Of a DNA stretch of 29,749 nt, positions 1 to 7,491 are shown in pieces; within the stretch, counting starts at the first letter, position 1; each line of letters starts with the position of its first letter. Source of the DNA: a virus. Made by a program: the position numbers and the translations under genes. Under the pieces are notes generated by a model. It was given only the letters and a program-made list of their open reading frames with translations, was not told the origin of the DNA and ran no database searches. The stretch is from positions 1-29,749 of IMG/VR virus record IMGVR_UViG_3300050821_015002, one strand, 5' to 3'.

Positions 1-766
1 CTGGGGAACCAAATGCGCCGGGAAGTCCAGGACCACCATTGCCACCCGTTGTAGCTGTCACTGCACCGAGTCCGCCGTTGCCTCCTGGAGTAATTCCGGT
101 CACACCCCCGTTCGCCCCAGGCTGATGGACACTCGAAAGATGACCCCCAGCACCACCACCGCCAGCCGCGCCGCTAACAGAATTTCCGCCTGCCGTGCTA
201 GCCGTCCCTGCACCACCGCCACCACCAGCGCCCCCAGCCGAAGTATTTGTTTGCACAGTCGGAGAAGAGCCAGATGAACCGGCAATTCCGCCATTCGTCC
301 CAGCTGCACCGCCAGAGGAAGTCACGCCGCTCGCACCAGCCCCAGCGAGTCCAGCGCCACCACCACCGCCAGCGCCAGCCGCCGCAATACCTCCTACGCC
401 CCCGCCACCGCCGTAAGCTGTCTGAATAGCGACCGTCGAACCGCCAAAGGTGCTGTTGCCTCCGACACCACCGGTCGCACCCCCAGAGCCCGTACCGATT
501 GCTCCCGATGTCCCACCAGCTCCAACTACATACGCCTCTGTAGAGCCGAGACTAGACGGTTGAAACACAGCGTAGAACGCGCCTGCACCACCGCCACCAC
601 CCGCCCCCGAGGAAGCAGTCCCCAAAGCGGTAACATCGCCTCCACCTCCACCACCTCCACCGCCGACGCCGAAAGCAGTGACGAGTGTTGCCCACGACGG
701 CTTAGTCCAGTTGCCTGAACCAGTCGTGAAGACTTGAATGTCAACGAGTGGTAGGTTAATGTTCAC
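1..766 (-). CDS. Gly-rich phage tail fibre/appendage protein, N-terminal part (runs off window)
   Basis: The reading frame is open from a GTG at 766 to the window edge, about 255 codons; the C-terminus lies outside. An in-frame TGA lies five codons upstream, so GTG is the first usable start, though its Shine-Dalgarno (SD) match is poor. Residues 10-30 hold the pattern VFTTGSGNWTKPSWAT, then a run of eight glycines and long Gly/Ala/Ser-rich stretches. This N-terminal signature followed by Gly-rich segments is typical of phage tail appendage proteins that expose poly-Gly surfaces. It is the last gene seen in the leftward virion operon, 17 bases after the preceding stop. A role in adsorption is inferred from composition and context. 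Confidence 0.75.
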   Translation of the reverse strand, partial: MNINLPLVDIQVFTTGSGNWTKPSWATLVTAFGVGGGGGGGGGDVTALGTASSGAGGGGGAGAFYAVFQPSSLGSTEAYVVGAGGTSGAIGTGSGGATGGVGGNSTFGGSTVAIQTAYGGGGGVGGIAAAGAGGGGGAGLAGAGASGVTSSGGAAGTNGGIAGSSGSSPTVQTNTSAGGAGGGGGAGTASTAGGNSVSGAAGGGGAGGHLSSVHQPGANGGVTGITPGGNGGLGAVTATTGGNGGPGLPGAFGSP

Positions 767-783
767 TGAACCGTTCGATCATG

Positions 784-1380
784 TCACATGGAAGTCGAGT
801 AGCTCACGTTAAGCACATCGGTCGACGCAACAGTCTTCGCGCCACCAGTGAAGGCACCGGCTGACCACAGCGTGCCTGCAGCAGAGTCTTGCGTATGAGT
901 TGCTGCCGAACCGAAGAGGATGAAGCAACCCTCAACAGTCCCTGCACCTGTGAACGTGAACGCAAGAGCGGAGGTAAGCGCGATCGCGCCTCCTGATGCT
1001 GCGGCCCAAGCGCATGTCGGTCGGTTACCTGAATAGGTCGGCGCATTAGCGCCACCAGCTTCCTTCCAGGAGTTCGTGCCGTTAATCTGCGCGCCAGTAT
1101 CCCCGGCAGCAGTTGCCGACCAGGAGACTGACGAGATCAGCCCCATATACGGACCCGTCACTGTGTAGGAGGATCCGTTGATGAAGGAAGTGAAGGCAAG
1201 ATTCTTGCCCTCGGTGCATACCACGTTGTCGATGAGGTCTTCCCACAGCAACCAGCCGTGAGCGTTGTAATGCTTGGCGACGAAGATACCGTGAGCTTCC
1301 GCTCCTTCGTGCATCATCGTCCGCTTCATCAGTATGGCCATAGCAGCTTCGTGAGCGCTAGCGGATTCGGATTGCATCAT
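784..1380 (-). CDS. Phage structural-type protein (198 aa), unknown function
   Basis: This 198-aa protein has a short helical N-terminus followed by a Ser/Thr/Gly/Ala-rich beta-type body (VTGPYMGLISS, TCAWAAASGG, GTVEGCFILFGS, AGTLWSAGAFTGG). The pattern recalls a family of hypothetical proteins often found among phage tail and head genes; I know the pattern, not a function. Its ATG overlaps the stop of the upstream gene in an ATGA arrangement (1377-1380), so translation is probably coupled. A virion location is inferred from its place between capsid genes and the fibre gene. Confidence 0.75.
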   Translation of the reverse strand: MMQSESASAHEAAMAILMKRTMMHEGAEAHGIFVAKHYNAHGWLLWEDLIDNVVCTEGKNLAFTSFINGSSYTVTGPYMGLISSVSWSATAAGDTGAQINGTNSWKEAGGANAPTYSGNRPTCAWAAASGGAIALTSALAFTFTGAGTVEGCFILFGSAATHTQDSAAGTLWSAGAFTGGAKTVASTDVLNVSYSTSM

Positions 1381-1646
1381 ATCTCTCCTAACACAAGTAG
1401 ATGCTGCTCATCGAGGGAGCGAAGGTTGGTGATCGTGCACACTTCCTCGATCCGCCGTGAGCGAGGCTGATCCATCGGATCGGGTACGAAGGAAATCCCT
1501 ACAAACAAATAGCCCCCAGCCGCTACGTCACTCGCAACTACGACTCCGTCGTCTCGCACGTAAGCCGGTAGCTGTCTCGGCTCTCCGTGTCCAGAGAACA
1601 TGTCTGGAGGAGGCGGCCAATAAGTAACCTGAGTTCCCAACACCAT
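1377..1646 (-). CDS. Small hypothetical protein (89 aa) of the virion operon
   Basis: I do not recognise a family. The ATG at 1646 is preferred over an in-frame codon at 1661 because a strong TGGAGG sits 8 bases before it. The product starts MVLGTQVTYWPPPPDM and is Pro-rich at the N-terminus, with alternating polar/hydrophobic stretches afterwards. Its stop overlaps the next start (ATGA). A head-tail connection or minor structural role would fit the position but is not shown. Confidence 0.65.
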   Translation of the reverse strand: MVLGTQVTYWPPPPDMFSGHGEPRQLPAYVRDDGVVVASDVAAGGYLFVGISFVPDPMDQPRSRRIEEVCTITNLRSLDEQHLLVLGEI

Positions 1647-1681
1647 AATGGATGCCTCCAAGTGCAGGTGAATAGGTAGCG

Positions 1682-1990
1682 TTAATTGTAGAAGGTGTAG
1701 TTGTATGTCGACGTATCCAAGGCAGTCCCAGCGACGTGGAAACCAGTCCCGGGGGTGACCGTCACAAGGTTAGGATACGCCCCAACCGTCCCTCCGACTG
1801 TCTTCAAGCCGAAGACAAACGTGGAGTTTGCCGTAACCGCAGGAGCCGCGACCACAACGGGCGTAGCCCCATTCATTACGAAGGTTCCCGAATGTCCCGC
1901 GACTTGCTCGGCTCCACCAAGAGCAGTTTGCAAAGCTGCGAGGTCAGAGGCGTCTAGCTGCAGATTCGGTGAATCGACTACATATGGCAT
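1682..1990 (-). CDS. Small phage structural-type protein (102 aa)
   Basis: The start has AGGAG 10 bases upstream. The N-terminus is an acidic helix; the C-terminal two thirds are beta-rich with STFVFGLKTVGGTVGA and TVTPGTGFHVAGTALDTSTY, ending in aromatic residues. This small-domain style recurs in phage structural genes and carries no assigned function that I know. The gene lies in the leftward operon between the capsid and the fibre. Confidence 0.7.
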   Translation of the reverse strand: MPYVVDSPNLQLDASDLAALQTALGGAEQVAGHSGTFVMNGATPVVVAAPAVTANSTFVFGLKTVGGTVGAYPNLVTVTPGTGFHVAGTALDTSTYNYTFYN

Positions 1991-2019
1991 GATGATCTAA
2001 CTCCTATCTAGTCGATCCA

Positions 2020-2496
2020 CTACTTCTTGACTGGAGCTGCCGGTGCTAGCGGGGCCAGCGGAACCGTACTCACTACTGGGGAAGTAGTAGGAGTAGCAGT
2101 AGCAGCTCGCGGAGGAGCATCCGACTCCGCCTCAACAGGCTCGCTTCCGTGTACTTTAGCCCCAGGCAGCGCGACGCCGGAGATCTGTGGGCCAATCGGC
2201 TTGTTGGGGTCGATCGTCTTGCCCGTAGCAGCCGCGACCCGCTGAGCCGTGAGCAAGGTCTGTGCGTCGGCATCCTTCGCAGCGGTCGCTTCGTCAGTGA
2301 CGGGTATAAAGCGATCCTTGAACGCCGAGAACTGCGCATCGGTAAGCTTCACAATGTCGCCGACCGAAGCCGTAACGTGGGAGTCGTTGAACTCGTCACC
2401 TGAGGTATCGTCAGTGTTACGAGGAACGAAGTTAGGATTCGGGACATAGTGAGTCCCTTGCACAAGACGGTATTCTTTCGTTGGTGCCTTAGCCAT
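2020..2496 (-). CDS. Hypothetical protein after the capsid gene (158 aa), possible head completion protein
   Basis: The ATG at 2496 is chosen over a GTG three codons upstream because AAGGAG lies 8 bases before it. The N-terminal half is soluble and acidic (EYRLVQGTHYVPNPNFVP, DIVKLTDAQFSAFKDRF). The C-terminal 50 residues are a low-complexity Ala/Pro/Thr tail ending in PVKK. The gene directly follows the major capsid gene, so a head or neck role is possible, but no catalytic or fold signature is visible. Confidence 0.7.
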   Translation of the reverse strand: MAKAPTKEYRLVQGTHYVPNPNFVPRNTDDTSGDEFNDSHVTASVGDIVKLTDAQFSAFKDRFIPVTDEATAAKDADAQTLLTAQRVAAATGKTIDPNKPIGPQISGVALPGAKVHGSEPVEAESDAPPRAATATPTTSPVVSTVPLAPLAPAAPVKK

Positions 2497-2554
2497 CAGA
2501 TTCACTCCTTAGAACGCGGGGTTAGCGTGAGTGGGCGAGTATGCGAGTGGTTGG

Positions 2555-3610
2555 TTACGAGAAGTGGGCTATCCCAGATTGGTGAACGTAGTCGTTCTTG
2601 ACTCGGGGAACCATAATCGCCATGACTTTGAAGTTGACAACCATACCACCTTGCTCTTCCCACTCGACTGTGGTCGGCTGCATGCCGTCAACCATGTCGA
2701 CGACGTCCGACGTCATCTGGATGAGCAGCACGTTGGTGGTTGTGAGGTCTTTGGACTCCTTGATCCCCAGGATCCCGGGAATCGCCAGCACACGTTCGAG
2801 AATCGTGCGATCCGAATACGCCTTAAAGTCGGCGCCCATCGCAGTAAACGTTGCTGAGGGAACATACATGTGGTAGGGACCATACATGTTGTTGTTCTTC
2901 AAGGCCTGGATCATCGCGAGTGTATCGGTCACGATCTGCGTACCTGTCGCAGTTGCCCAAGAAGCTGTTACGCTCCCGGTCGCTCGATAGGTAGCTGTAG
3001 TGTAGCCTTGCACAGCGTTGTTGGAGCCGAGCACCGTAGTGCCGGCAAACAACATCGTCTCGATACCCTCGGAGACGATGCGAGCCGACAACTGGGCTTG
3101 CGTAACATCCAGAGGGACGCCGAGGCGTCTGGAGGAATGCAACTGCCGGATGTTGATGTTGAAGTCCTTATGGATGATCGGCAAGGGGAGGGTCAGTAAA
3201 TTGAATTCTTGCCTGTCATTAGGTGTCTGGGAGAGCCCTGACATGTTGATCTCAGCACCGGTCAGCACCGAGATTTGTTCCCAAACGATCTGCGTTACGC
3301 CAAGGGCATCGGGAACGTTGTACGTGAGCCCCATCGAAATGAGGTCCGCAACGCCAACGAGCCGACGCCGAGCGACTTCGATCACGGCCGTATCGTACAA
3401 CTGCCACTCGAGGCGCCTCAAGGTCGCATTCGCGCGAATCCCGTTGTGATACATGAACCCATCGGGGCCCTGCACAGCCGACTCTGGAATCGCGGGTCGA
3501 AGCGCGTTAATACTGAAGCCAGAGCCAAGCAATCGCTTCGCAACTGAGCCTACAGCCGAGGTTCCTCCTGCATTCTGCGTGAGGGCGTCGGCAACTACCA
3601 TTGGATGCAT
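2555..3610 (-). CDS. Major capsid protein (HK97 fold, encapsulin-like family)
   Basis: This 351-aa protein forms the capsid shell. Its position after a protease/scaffold and a decoration protein and its size support the call. The stretch DFNINIRQLHSSRRLGVPLD, followed by a helix reading IVSEGIETMLFAG, resembles phage capsid proteins related to the encapsulin/linocin family. The C-terminal part (DVVDMVDGMQPTTVEWEEQ) fits the last strands of the A-domain. AGGAG lies 10 bases before the ATG. The mature N-terminus may be set by the protease encoded at 4182-6215. I am confident it is the capsid and less sure of the exact Pfam family. Confidence 0.85.
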   Translation of the reverse strand: MHPMVVADALTQNAGGTSAVGSVAKRLLGSGFSINALRPAIPESAVQGPDGFMYHNGIRANATLRRLEWQLYDTAVIEVARRRLVGVADLISMGLTYNVPDALGVTQIVWEQISVLTGAEINMSGLSQTPNDRQEFNLLTLPLPIIHKDFNINIRQLHSSRRLGVPLDVTQAQLSARIVSEGIETMLFAGTTVLGSNNAVQGYTTATYRATGSVTASWATATGTQIVTDTLAMIQALKNNNMYGPYHMYVPSATFTAMGADFKAYSDRTILERVLAIPGILGIKESKDLTTTNVLLIQMTSDVVDMVDGMQPTTVEWEEQGGMVVNFKVMAIMVPRVKNDYVHQSGIAHFS

Positions 3611-3691
3611 GATATTCTAACTCCTGTTGCGCACTAGGCGTAGACCATCGAGGCGCGCGTTAAAGTAGGTAGGTAGGTAGGCGGCGGCTGG

Positions 3692-4135
3692 CTACGTGAG
3701 GGCGATACGAACTCTTGCGATGTTCGCACCCCCCGAATTGTCGAGAGCATCCATCGATACACCGAGAATTGTACCCGATGCGAAGAGCCTCACGCCACCG
3801 GCGCCGTCAGCTTCGACGAAAGCCCCGATCGTGAGCGCAGTTGCTGCGGCTGCAACGTATGCAAGAACCCAGTCGCCAGAAGTGAACCATTCCATCTGGA
3901 CGAGGTCACCACTGACATAGTTGTCATCGATGCCCTTGCCGATGAGTTCGTTCTCCAGCGCGAACAGCTTCGGAGGATGACCACCGGCTGTGCCCCATAC
4001 GGTCACGGTATTAGCCGAACCGAGGAGGCAAATCGAGCCGGGCAAGATCGTCCCCGCAGCGGGGAGCTCGAGGCGAGTACCGATCCCCTTAAGTCGGATA
4101 GTGCGCGGGCTGGCATTAATTGTGATGTCGACCAT
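3692..4135 (-). CDS. Head decoration/stabilisation protein (147 aa)
   Basis: The product is a beta-rich small protein beginning MVDITINASPRTIRLKGIG, with IGAFVEADGAGGVRLFASG and GGANIARVRIALT at the C-terminus. The C-terminal pattern (a quantity brought to a material value, then a variable barrel end) is typical of phage capsid decoration proteins. It lies between the protease/scaffold gene and the capsid gene, the usual place for such a protein. AGGAG lies 6 bases before the ATG. Assignment rests on pattern and order, not on a specific motif. Confidence 0.65.
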   Translation of the reverse strand: MVDITINASPRTIRLKGIGTRLELPAAGTILPGSICLLGSANTVTVWGTAGGHPPKLFALENELIGKGIDDNYVSGDLVQMEWFTSGDWVLAYVAAAATALTIGAFVEADGAGGVRLFASGTILGVSMDALDNSGGANIARVRIALT

Positions 4136-4181
4136 TGAAAACTCCTATCCCAAAGAGGGAGCAAGCGGTTGGTTGTAGCTG

Positions 4182-4829
4182 TTAGGCTGCTGCCTCGCCC
4201 TTTTTCGCCGAACGGTTGTCGGCAATGCCTAGCCGCGGCGGAGGAGCTGCGAACGGCTCGTTCTTCTCGTCGTGCTGCTGTTGTGCATTCACGCGGGCGG
4301 TGTCGACGCCGAAGCCTCCTTGGCCTCCATAGTTGGGGACGACCGCCATCTCAGCGAGGTTCTCCAGCATCGGGAGCTCGAAGGAGTTGAGCTGCTCGTC
4401 GGTGAACTTGTTGCGAGCGTTTGCCTTGATGGAACCAACCAGCTGCGCTTTGCGGTTCGAGTGCATCTTGAGACTCGCCTCAAGCACGGGGCGGAGCTCG
4501 GGAGGAGCAGCTGCGAGGAACTGCTCAAGGGTCTGCGGTTGCGGCTGCGGGGGAGCTGAATTGCCCTTACCGCTACCCCCCGTGAAGTCAGCCTTCGCGC
4601 CCTTCACGGGGGTAGCATCCTCGTCGGCGGGCTTCGTCCCCTTCTTGTTGCTCTTTGCATCGGGCCCGTCATCGTCTTCCTCGTCGTCATCGTCAGCCAT
4701 AGGCTTCTTGGCGTTCGCTGCCGTCTTGGGTTGCCCAGAGTTAGTAGCTGAGGCGGCATTGACAAGCAGTGCAGCTGCTTTCAGTTGGTCTGTAGTGATG
4801 TTGAGGGTAGGTGCATTCGAATTTGCCAT
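4182..4829 (-). CDS. Nested in-frame scaffold protein (215 aa), internal start within the protease gene
   Basis: An ATG at 4829, codon 463 of the protease gene and in the same frame, is preceded by TAAGGAG with a 9-base gap, one of the best SD matches on this strand. It would yield a free 215-aa protein (MANSNAPTLNITTDQ...) containing the acidic linker, a PQPQPQ stretch and the C-terminal helices. This mirrors the lambda C/Nu3 arrangement, where the scaffold is translated from inside the protease gene. Expression is inferred from the ribosome-binding site and precedent. Confidence 0.6.
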   Translation of the reverse strand: MANSNAPTLNITTDQLKAAALLVNAASATNSGQPKTAANAKKPMADDDDEEDDDGPDAKSNKKGTKPADEDATPVKGAKADFTGGSGKGNSAPPQPQPQTLEQFLAAAPPELRPVLEASLKMHSNRKAQLVGSIKANARNKFTDEQLNSFELPMLENLAEMAVVPNYGGQGGFGVDTARVNAQQQHDEKNEPFAAPPPRLGIADNRSAKKGEAAA

Positions 4830-6215
4830 TGGATCACTCTCCTTACTTGCGGTTGCCGTGGTACACAAACTAATAGCGGTCGATAGGTTCACTTGCTTTT
4901 CATCGTCGGCAATCGACCCGTTTTTGGTCTTCGGATCAATGTCGTACGAAGCTCTGTAGTTTTTGCGGGAACCATAGTCACCACTGCCATCCTCCCGCGA
5001 GTAGATGGCGTGCTTGTTAGTGAACCCCGTAAGATAAGGATAGTGTTTGGAGAACTTCGCGTCAAGGGCCGACTGCAGCGAGCTATGTGCATCGTGCGAC
5101 ATCAAGCCATCGGGGAGCGCTAATGCGAGGATTCCTCGAGCAATTGCGTGCTTCTGCGCGATGCTGAGCTTCGGTGGACGATGATTCTTCGGCTTGTTGG
5201 CGCGAATCCCTAAGGCCTCTGCTAATCCGGTGAATCGTGAAAGCAGCGTCGCACGGTCCGTAGCAACTTGTGCAATCTGCTTCTTAGGAGGCGTGATAAC
5301 ATTGCCATCCTCGTCGTATTCCACTTCCCCCGAATCCACCTCGCTATCCCCAGTGCCCGCACCGGTAAGCTCTTGGTCGAAGTCCCAGTCGAGGGTCTCC
5401 CCAAGGGGCGCTTCTTGCGATCCAGCGGACGAACGATCATTAGCGTTGCCAGGTGATGCTGAGGACAAATCCGATGCGGCTTGTTGTCGTGTAGTAGCCA
5501 TGGAGCATTCCTCACATGAGCAGTTGCCAGTAAGTCTATGAACTCGGAAGGTCGATTGGGATTGGGATTGGGTGGTCGGGAGGACGCGCTTGGCGTTAGC
5601 ATACACACCACAGCCATCCTCGATGGAGCAAGCCCCTATAAGATCGCCTGGTAGCAAGGCTAGATGGTCCGGAACGACTCCGCGCCAAATGCCAGCGTAT
5701 TCGGATCCGTCGTAGGCTCCCGGCGAATCCTCAGAGCCCGTAAACAGACCTGTAGATACCTCGACTTTGTCACCGGCTTTGATGTGGGCCAGTAAGTCGC
5801 GGGCCGCCTGAGAGTGATGTTGCATCTTCTGGGGATCGAGCCAAATCTCCATCATAAGCTTGGCATTGGATACTTTGGTATTGAAGATGAAGCCTACCTG
5901 GAAAGCATCAAGCACATCAGGTGAGTCAGACGCCGAAACTCTAATGACCTCTGGGATTACACTAGGGTCGGACTCGATCTCGTCTGTATTCACAACCACC
6001 CAGGGGTGATCTATTGTAACTGGGCGGCCGTTCCACGCGCCTGGGAAGCGCCCGAATTCGGAGGCTAAAGCTAACTCAGGCTGGTTAGCTGTAACACCTT
6101 GAATAACACCTTCAACGAGAGCGACGACGGGGGCTACTATGTAATCCTTACCCGAGAGTTTCTCGGTTCGGTAAGTCCCCGCCGTCGTCGCATTTATGGC
6201 AAGAAATTCACGCAT
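4182..6215 (-). CDS. Capsid maturation protease (DUF2213-like) fused to scaffold (677 aa)
   Basis: Residues about 1-210 look like the DUF2213 class of phage prohead proteases. His70 in VTIDHP, Ser154 in VSTGLF and His184 in VPDHLALLP are the likely active-site region, followed by IGACSIEDGCG. The middle (210-460) is polar and partly helical. The last 215 residues are scaffold-like: very acidic (around residue 500), Lys-rich, Pro/Gln-rich, then a helical capsid-binding-type segment. In such fusions the protease removes the scaffold during head maturation; that role is inferred from the family. The start is reasonable, with TGGAG 11 bases upstream. A strong internal start is annotated separately. 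Confidence 0.8.
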   Translation of the reverse strand: MREFLAINATTAGTYRTEKLSGKDYIVAPVVALVEGVIQGVTANQPELALASEFGRFPGAWNGRPVTIDHPWVVVNTDEIESDPSVIPEVIRVSASDSPDVLDAFQVGFIFNTKVSNAKLMMEIWLDPQKMQHHSQAARDLLAHIKAGDKVEVSTGLFTGSEDSPGAYDGSEYAGIWRGVVPDHLALLPGDLIGACSIEDGCGVYANAKRVLPTTQSQSQSTFRVHRLTGNCSCEECSMATTRQQAASDLSSASPGNANDRSSAGSQEAPLGETLDWDFDQELTGAGTGDSEVDSGEVEYDEDGNVITPPKKQIAQVATDRATLLSRFTGLAEALGIRANKPKNHRPPKLSIAQKHAIARGILALALPDGLMSHDAHSSLQSALDAKFSKHYPYLTGFTNKHAIYSREDGSGDYGSRKNYRASYDIDPKTKNGSIADDEKQVNLSTAISLCTTATASKESDPMANSNAPTLNITTDQLKAAALLVNAASATNSGQPKTAANAKKPMADDDDEEDDDGPDAKSNKKGTKPADEDATPVKGAKADFTGGSGKGNSAPPQPQPQTLEQFLAAAPPELRPVLEASLKMHSNRKAQLVGSIKANARNKFTDEQLNSFELPMLENLAEMAVVPNYGGQGGFGVDTARVNAQQQHDEKNEPFAAPPPRLGIADNRSAKKGEAAA

Positions 6216-6257
6216 AAAGTTGTTAGCTCCAGCGCAGCTGTTGGCGCCGCAGCAGTA

Positions 6258-6692
6258 TTACGTCCCAGCAGTCGGAGTGGACGAAGGAGCGTTGCTTGCT
6301 CCAGTCGCGGACGCAGGAGTTGCAGTTCCGGAAACAGTCGCTGCGGGCGCCGGAGTCGTAGTCGTAGCCGTAGTAGCAGCGGCTGCGAGAGCTGCAGTGT
6401 CCATGCTCTGCAAGGTTGTATTGACAGTGCCAAGAGCCGTAACGGCCGCTGCGACGTCTGCGGGATTGCCAGCAGCAACGGCCGCTTCAAGATCGGTGAA
6501 AGCCGTGTTCATGTCGGTTTGCAATTGGGTGACGAGCGTAGTGAGCGATGCAACTGCGGTATCGAGTGCGGTAGCCATGGAGTTTACCCGTGCGGTGAGA
6601 GCTGCGAGAGATGTCGCAATGGGGGCTAGGGCCAGCTTGAGGGCTGCTTGAAGAGTGGTATCTTCCGAGCTCATGATGATGAAGAATGCCAT
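6258..6692 (-). CDS. Coiled-coil Ala/Thr-rich protein (144 aa), first gene of the capsid operon
   Basis: Residues 10-80 form long amphipathic helices with a heptad-like pattern (LAALTARVNSMATALDTAVA). Residues 90-144 are low-complexity Ala/Thr/Pro/Ser. It is the first gene after the leftward promoter at 6722-6750, 42 bases before the protease. AGGG lies about 9 bases before the ATG. An internal virion, scaffold-associated or head-fibre role is possible; no family was recognised. An in-frame ATG six codons in (MSSED) is an alternative start. Confidence 0.65.
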   Translation of the reverse strand: MAFFIIMSSEDTTLQAALKLALAPIATSLAALTARVNSMATALDTAVASLTTLVTQLQTDMNTAFTDLEAAVAAGNPADVAAAVTALGTVNTTLQSMDTAALAAAATTATTTTPAPAATVSGTATPASATGASNAPSSTPTAGT

Positions 6693-6721
6693 TCGTCAAT
6701 CCCTAAACCCTTTAACTACTT

Positions 6722-6750
6722 ATAATAGTCAATAGTTTGGGCCACCTCAA
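6722..6750 (-). promoter_or_regulatory. Sigma-70-type promoter for the capsid operon
   Basis: On the minus strand TTGAGG (6745-6750) and TATTAT (6722-6727) are separated by 17 bases. Upstream is ATTCCTC and a TGACC box pair, as in the other left-arm promoters. Transcription would begin about 6715, some 23 bases before the 6692 start codon. Confidence 0.65.
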
Positions 6751-6760
6751 GAGGAATCTT

Positions 6761-6778
6761 TTGGTCAAATTTTGGTCA
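6761..6778. promoter_or_regulatory. Shared operator-like box between divergent promoters
   Basis: The minus strand reads TGACCAAAATTTGACCAA: two TGACC units 11 bases apart. The same box lies upstream of promoters at 9519, 9633 and 16176 (minus). Here it sits between the leftward capsid promoter and the rightward cassette promoter, so one bound protein could control both. The bound regulator is unknown. Confidence 0.55.
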
Positions 6779-6804
6779 GAAAAAAGGGACCGAAAGATTC
6801 CTGT

Positions 6805-6833
6805 TGATTAAGTAGCATTTTTACTGTATTATA
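6805..6833 (+). promoter_or_regulatory. Sigma-70-type promoter for the secreted-protein cassette
   Basis: TTGATT (6805-6810) and TATTAT (6828-6833) are 17 bases apart. ATTCCTG directly precedes -35, as in the promoters at 9519 and 9633. It reads into the collagen-like gene at 6879. Confidence 0.65.
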
Positions 6834-6878
6834 GTTTTTTAGGAACAAGTAAGTAATAGGTAACCAACAGGTAGTCTT

Positions 6879-7490
6879 ATGACCACAACTACACCTCCGC
6901 CCTCGCTCCTATCAATCCCCATCACTTGGAATACATACGCCCTCATCGATCCCACGCAGCTTCCCGTGGGCCCCCAAGGTGAGCAGGGAGTGCAAGGCAT
7001 TCCGGGACTAGTAGGGCCTGTGGGACCTCCAGGGGCAGCGGGAACTCCAGGGGCGCAGGGTGAACAAGGTGTACAAGGCATCCCAGGCGTTGTAGGGCCA
7101 CAAGGTGCGCCAGGTGCGCCAGGTGCATCCGTAACCACGATGCTTACGCAGCTTGTTTTGCCGTGGGATACCAATACACCTGTGGTTGCGGGCTCGTCCA
7201 TCTTACTCTTGCAGTCCCCATGGATGTCCGCTGAGATCGTGTCAGCCTCCTGCTTCTGTTCGCAAGGCTCCTTCACCATCGAGCTCTTGAACAACGGTGC
7301 GCCGGTGACTGGTTTGTCGGCTGTCCCCGTCAACCAGACGTCGACCACCACCCCTGCTATGGGCGCTAATACGCTTCCGAAGGGGCAAACCACTCCTACA
7401 GTCCCCGCGTTGGTGTTAGTGATCTCCAATGTTGTGGGGCAACCGCTCAACGCGATCCTTCAGATCAACCTCCAAGTGAGCCCGAACTGA
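6879..7490 (+). CDS. Collagen-like repeat protein (203 aa)
   Basis: Residues about 30-85 are Gly-X-Y repeats ([19 protein letters not shown]), the collagen triple-helix pattern found in phage tail and virion proteins as a trimeric stalk. The N-terminus ([18 protein letters not shown]) has no signal peptide. The C-terminal 110 residues are a beta-rich domain ([19 protein letters not shown]) that may be a trimeric head. It lies in the rightward cassette, its stop one base before the next ATG, so it is co-expressed with the beta-helix gene. A fibre role is inferred; host-modifying use is an alternative. Confidence 0.75.
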   Translation: MTTTTPPPSLLSIPITWNTYALIDPTQLPVGPQGEQGVQGIPGLVGPVGPPGAAGTPGAQGEQGVQGIPGVVGPQGAPGAPGASVTTMLTQLVLPWDTNTPVVAGSSILLLQSPWMSAEIVSASCFCSQGSFTIELLNNGAPVTGLSAVPVNQTSTTTPAMGANTLPKGQTTPTVPALVLVISNVVGQPLNAILQINLQVSPN

Positions 7491-7491
7491 T

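Noticed and set aside
3664-3681. GTAG tetranucleotide run
   Set aside because: Four short units between the capsid and decoration genes; a simple repeat with no further signal.
5222-5617. Minus-strand frame of 131 codons
   Set aside because: It is an out-of-frame shadow inside the protease/scaffold gene, with Arg/Pro-rich composition.
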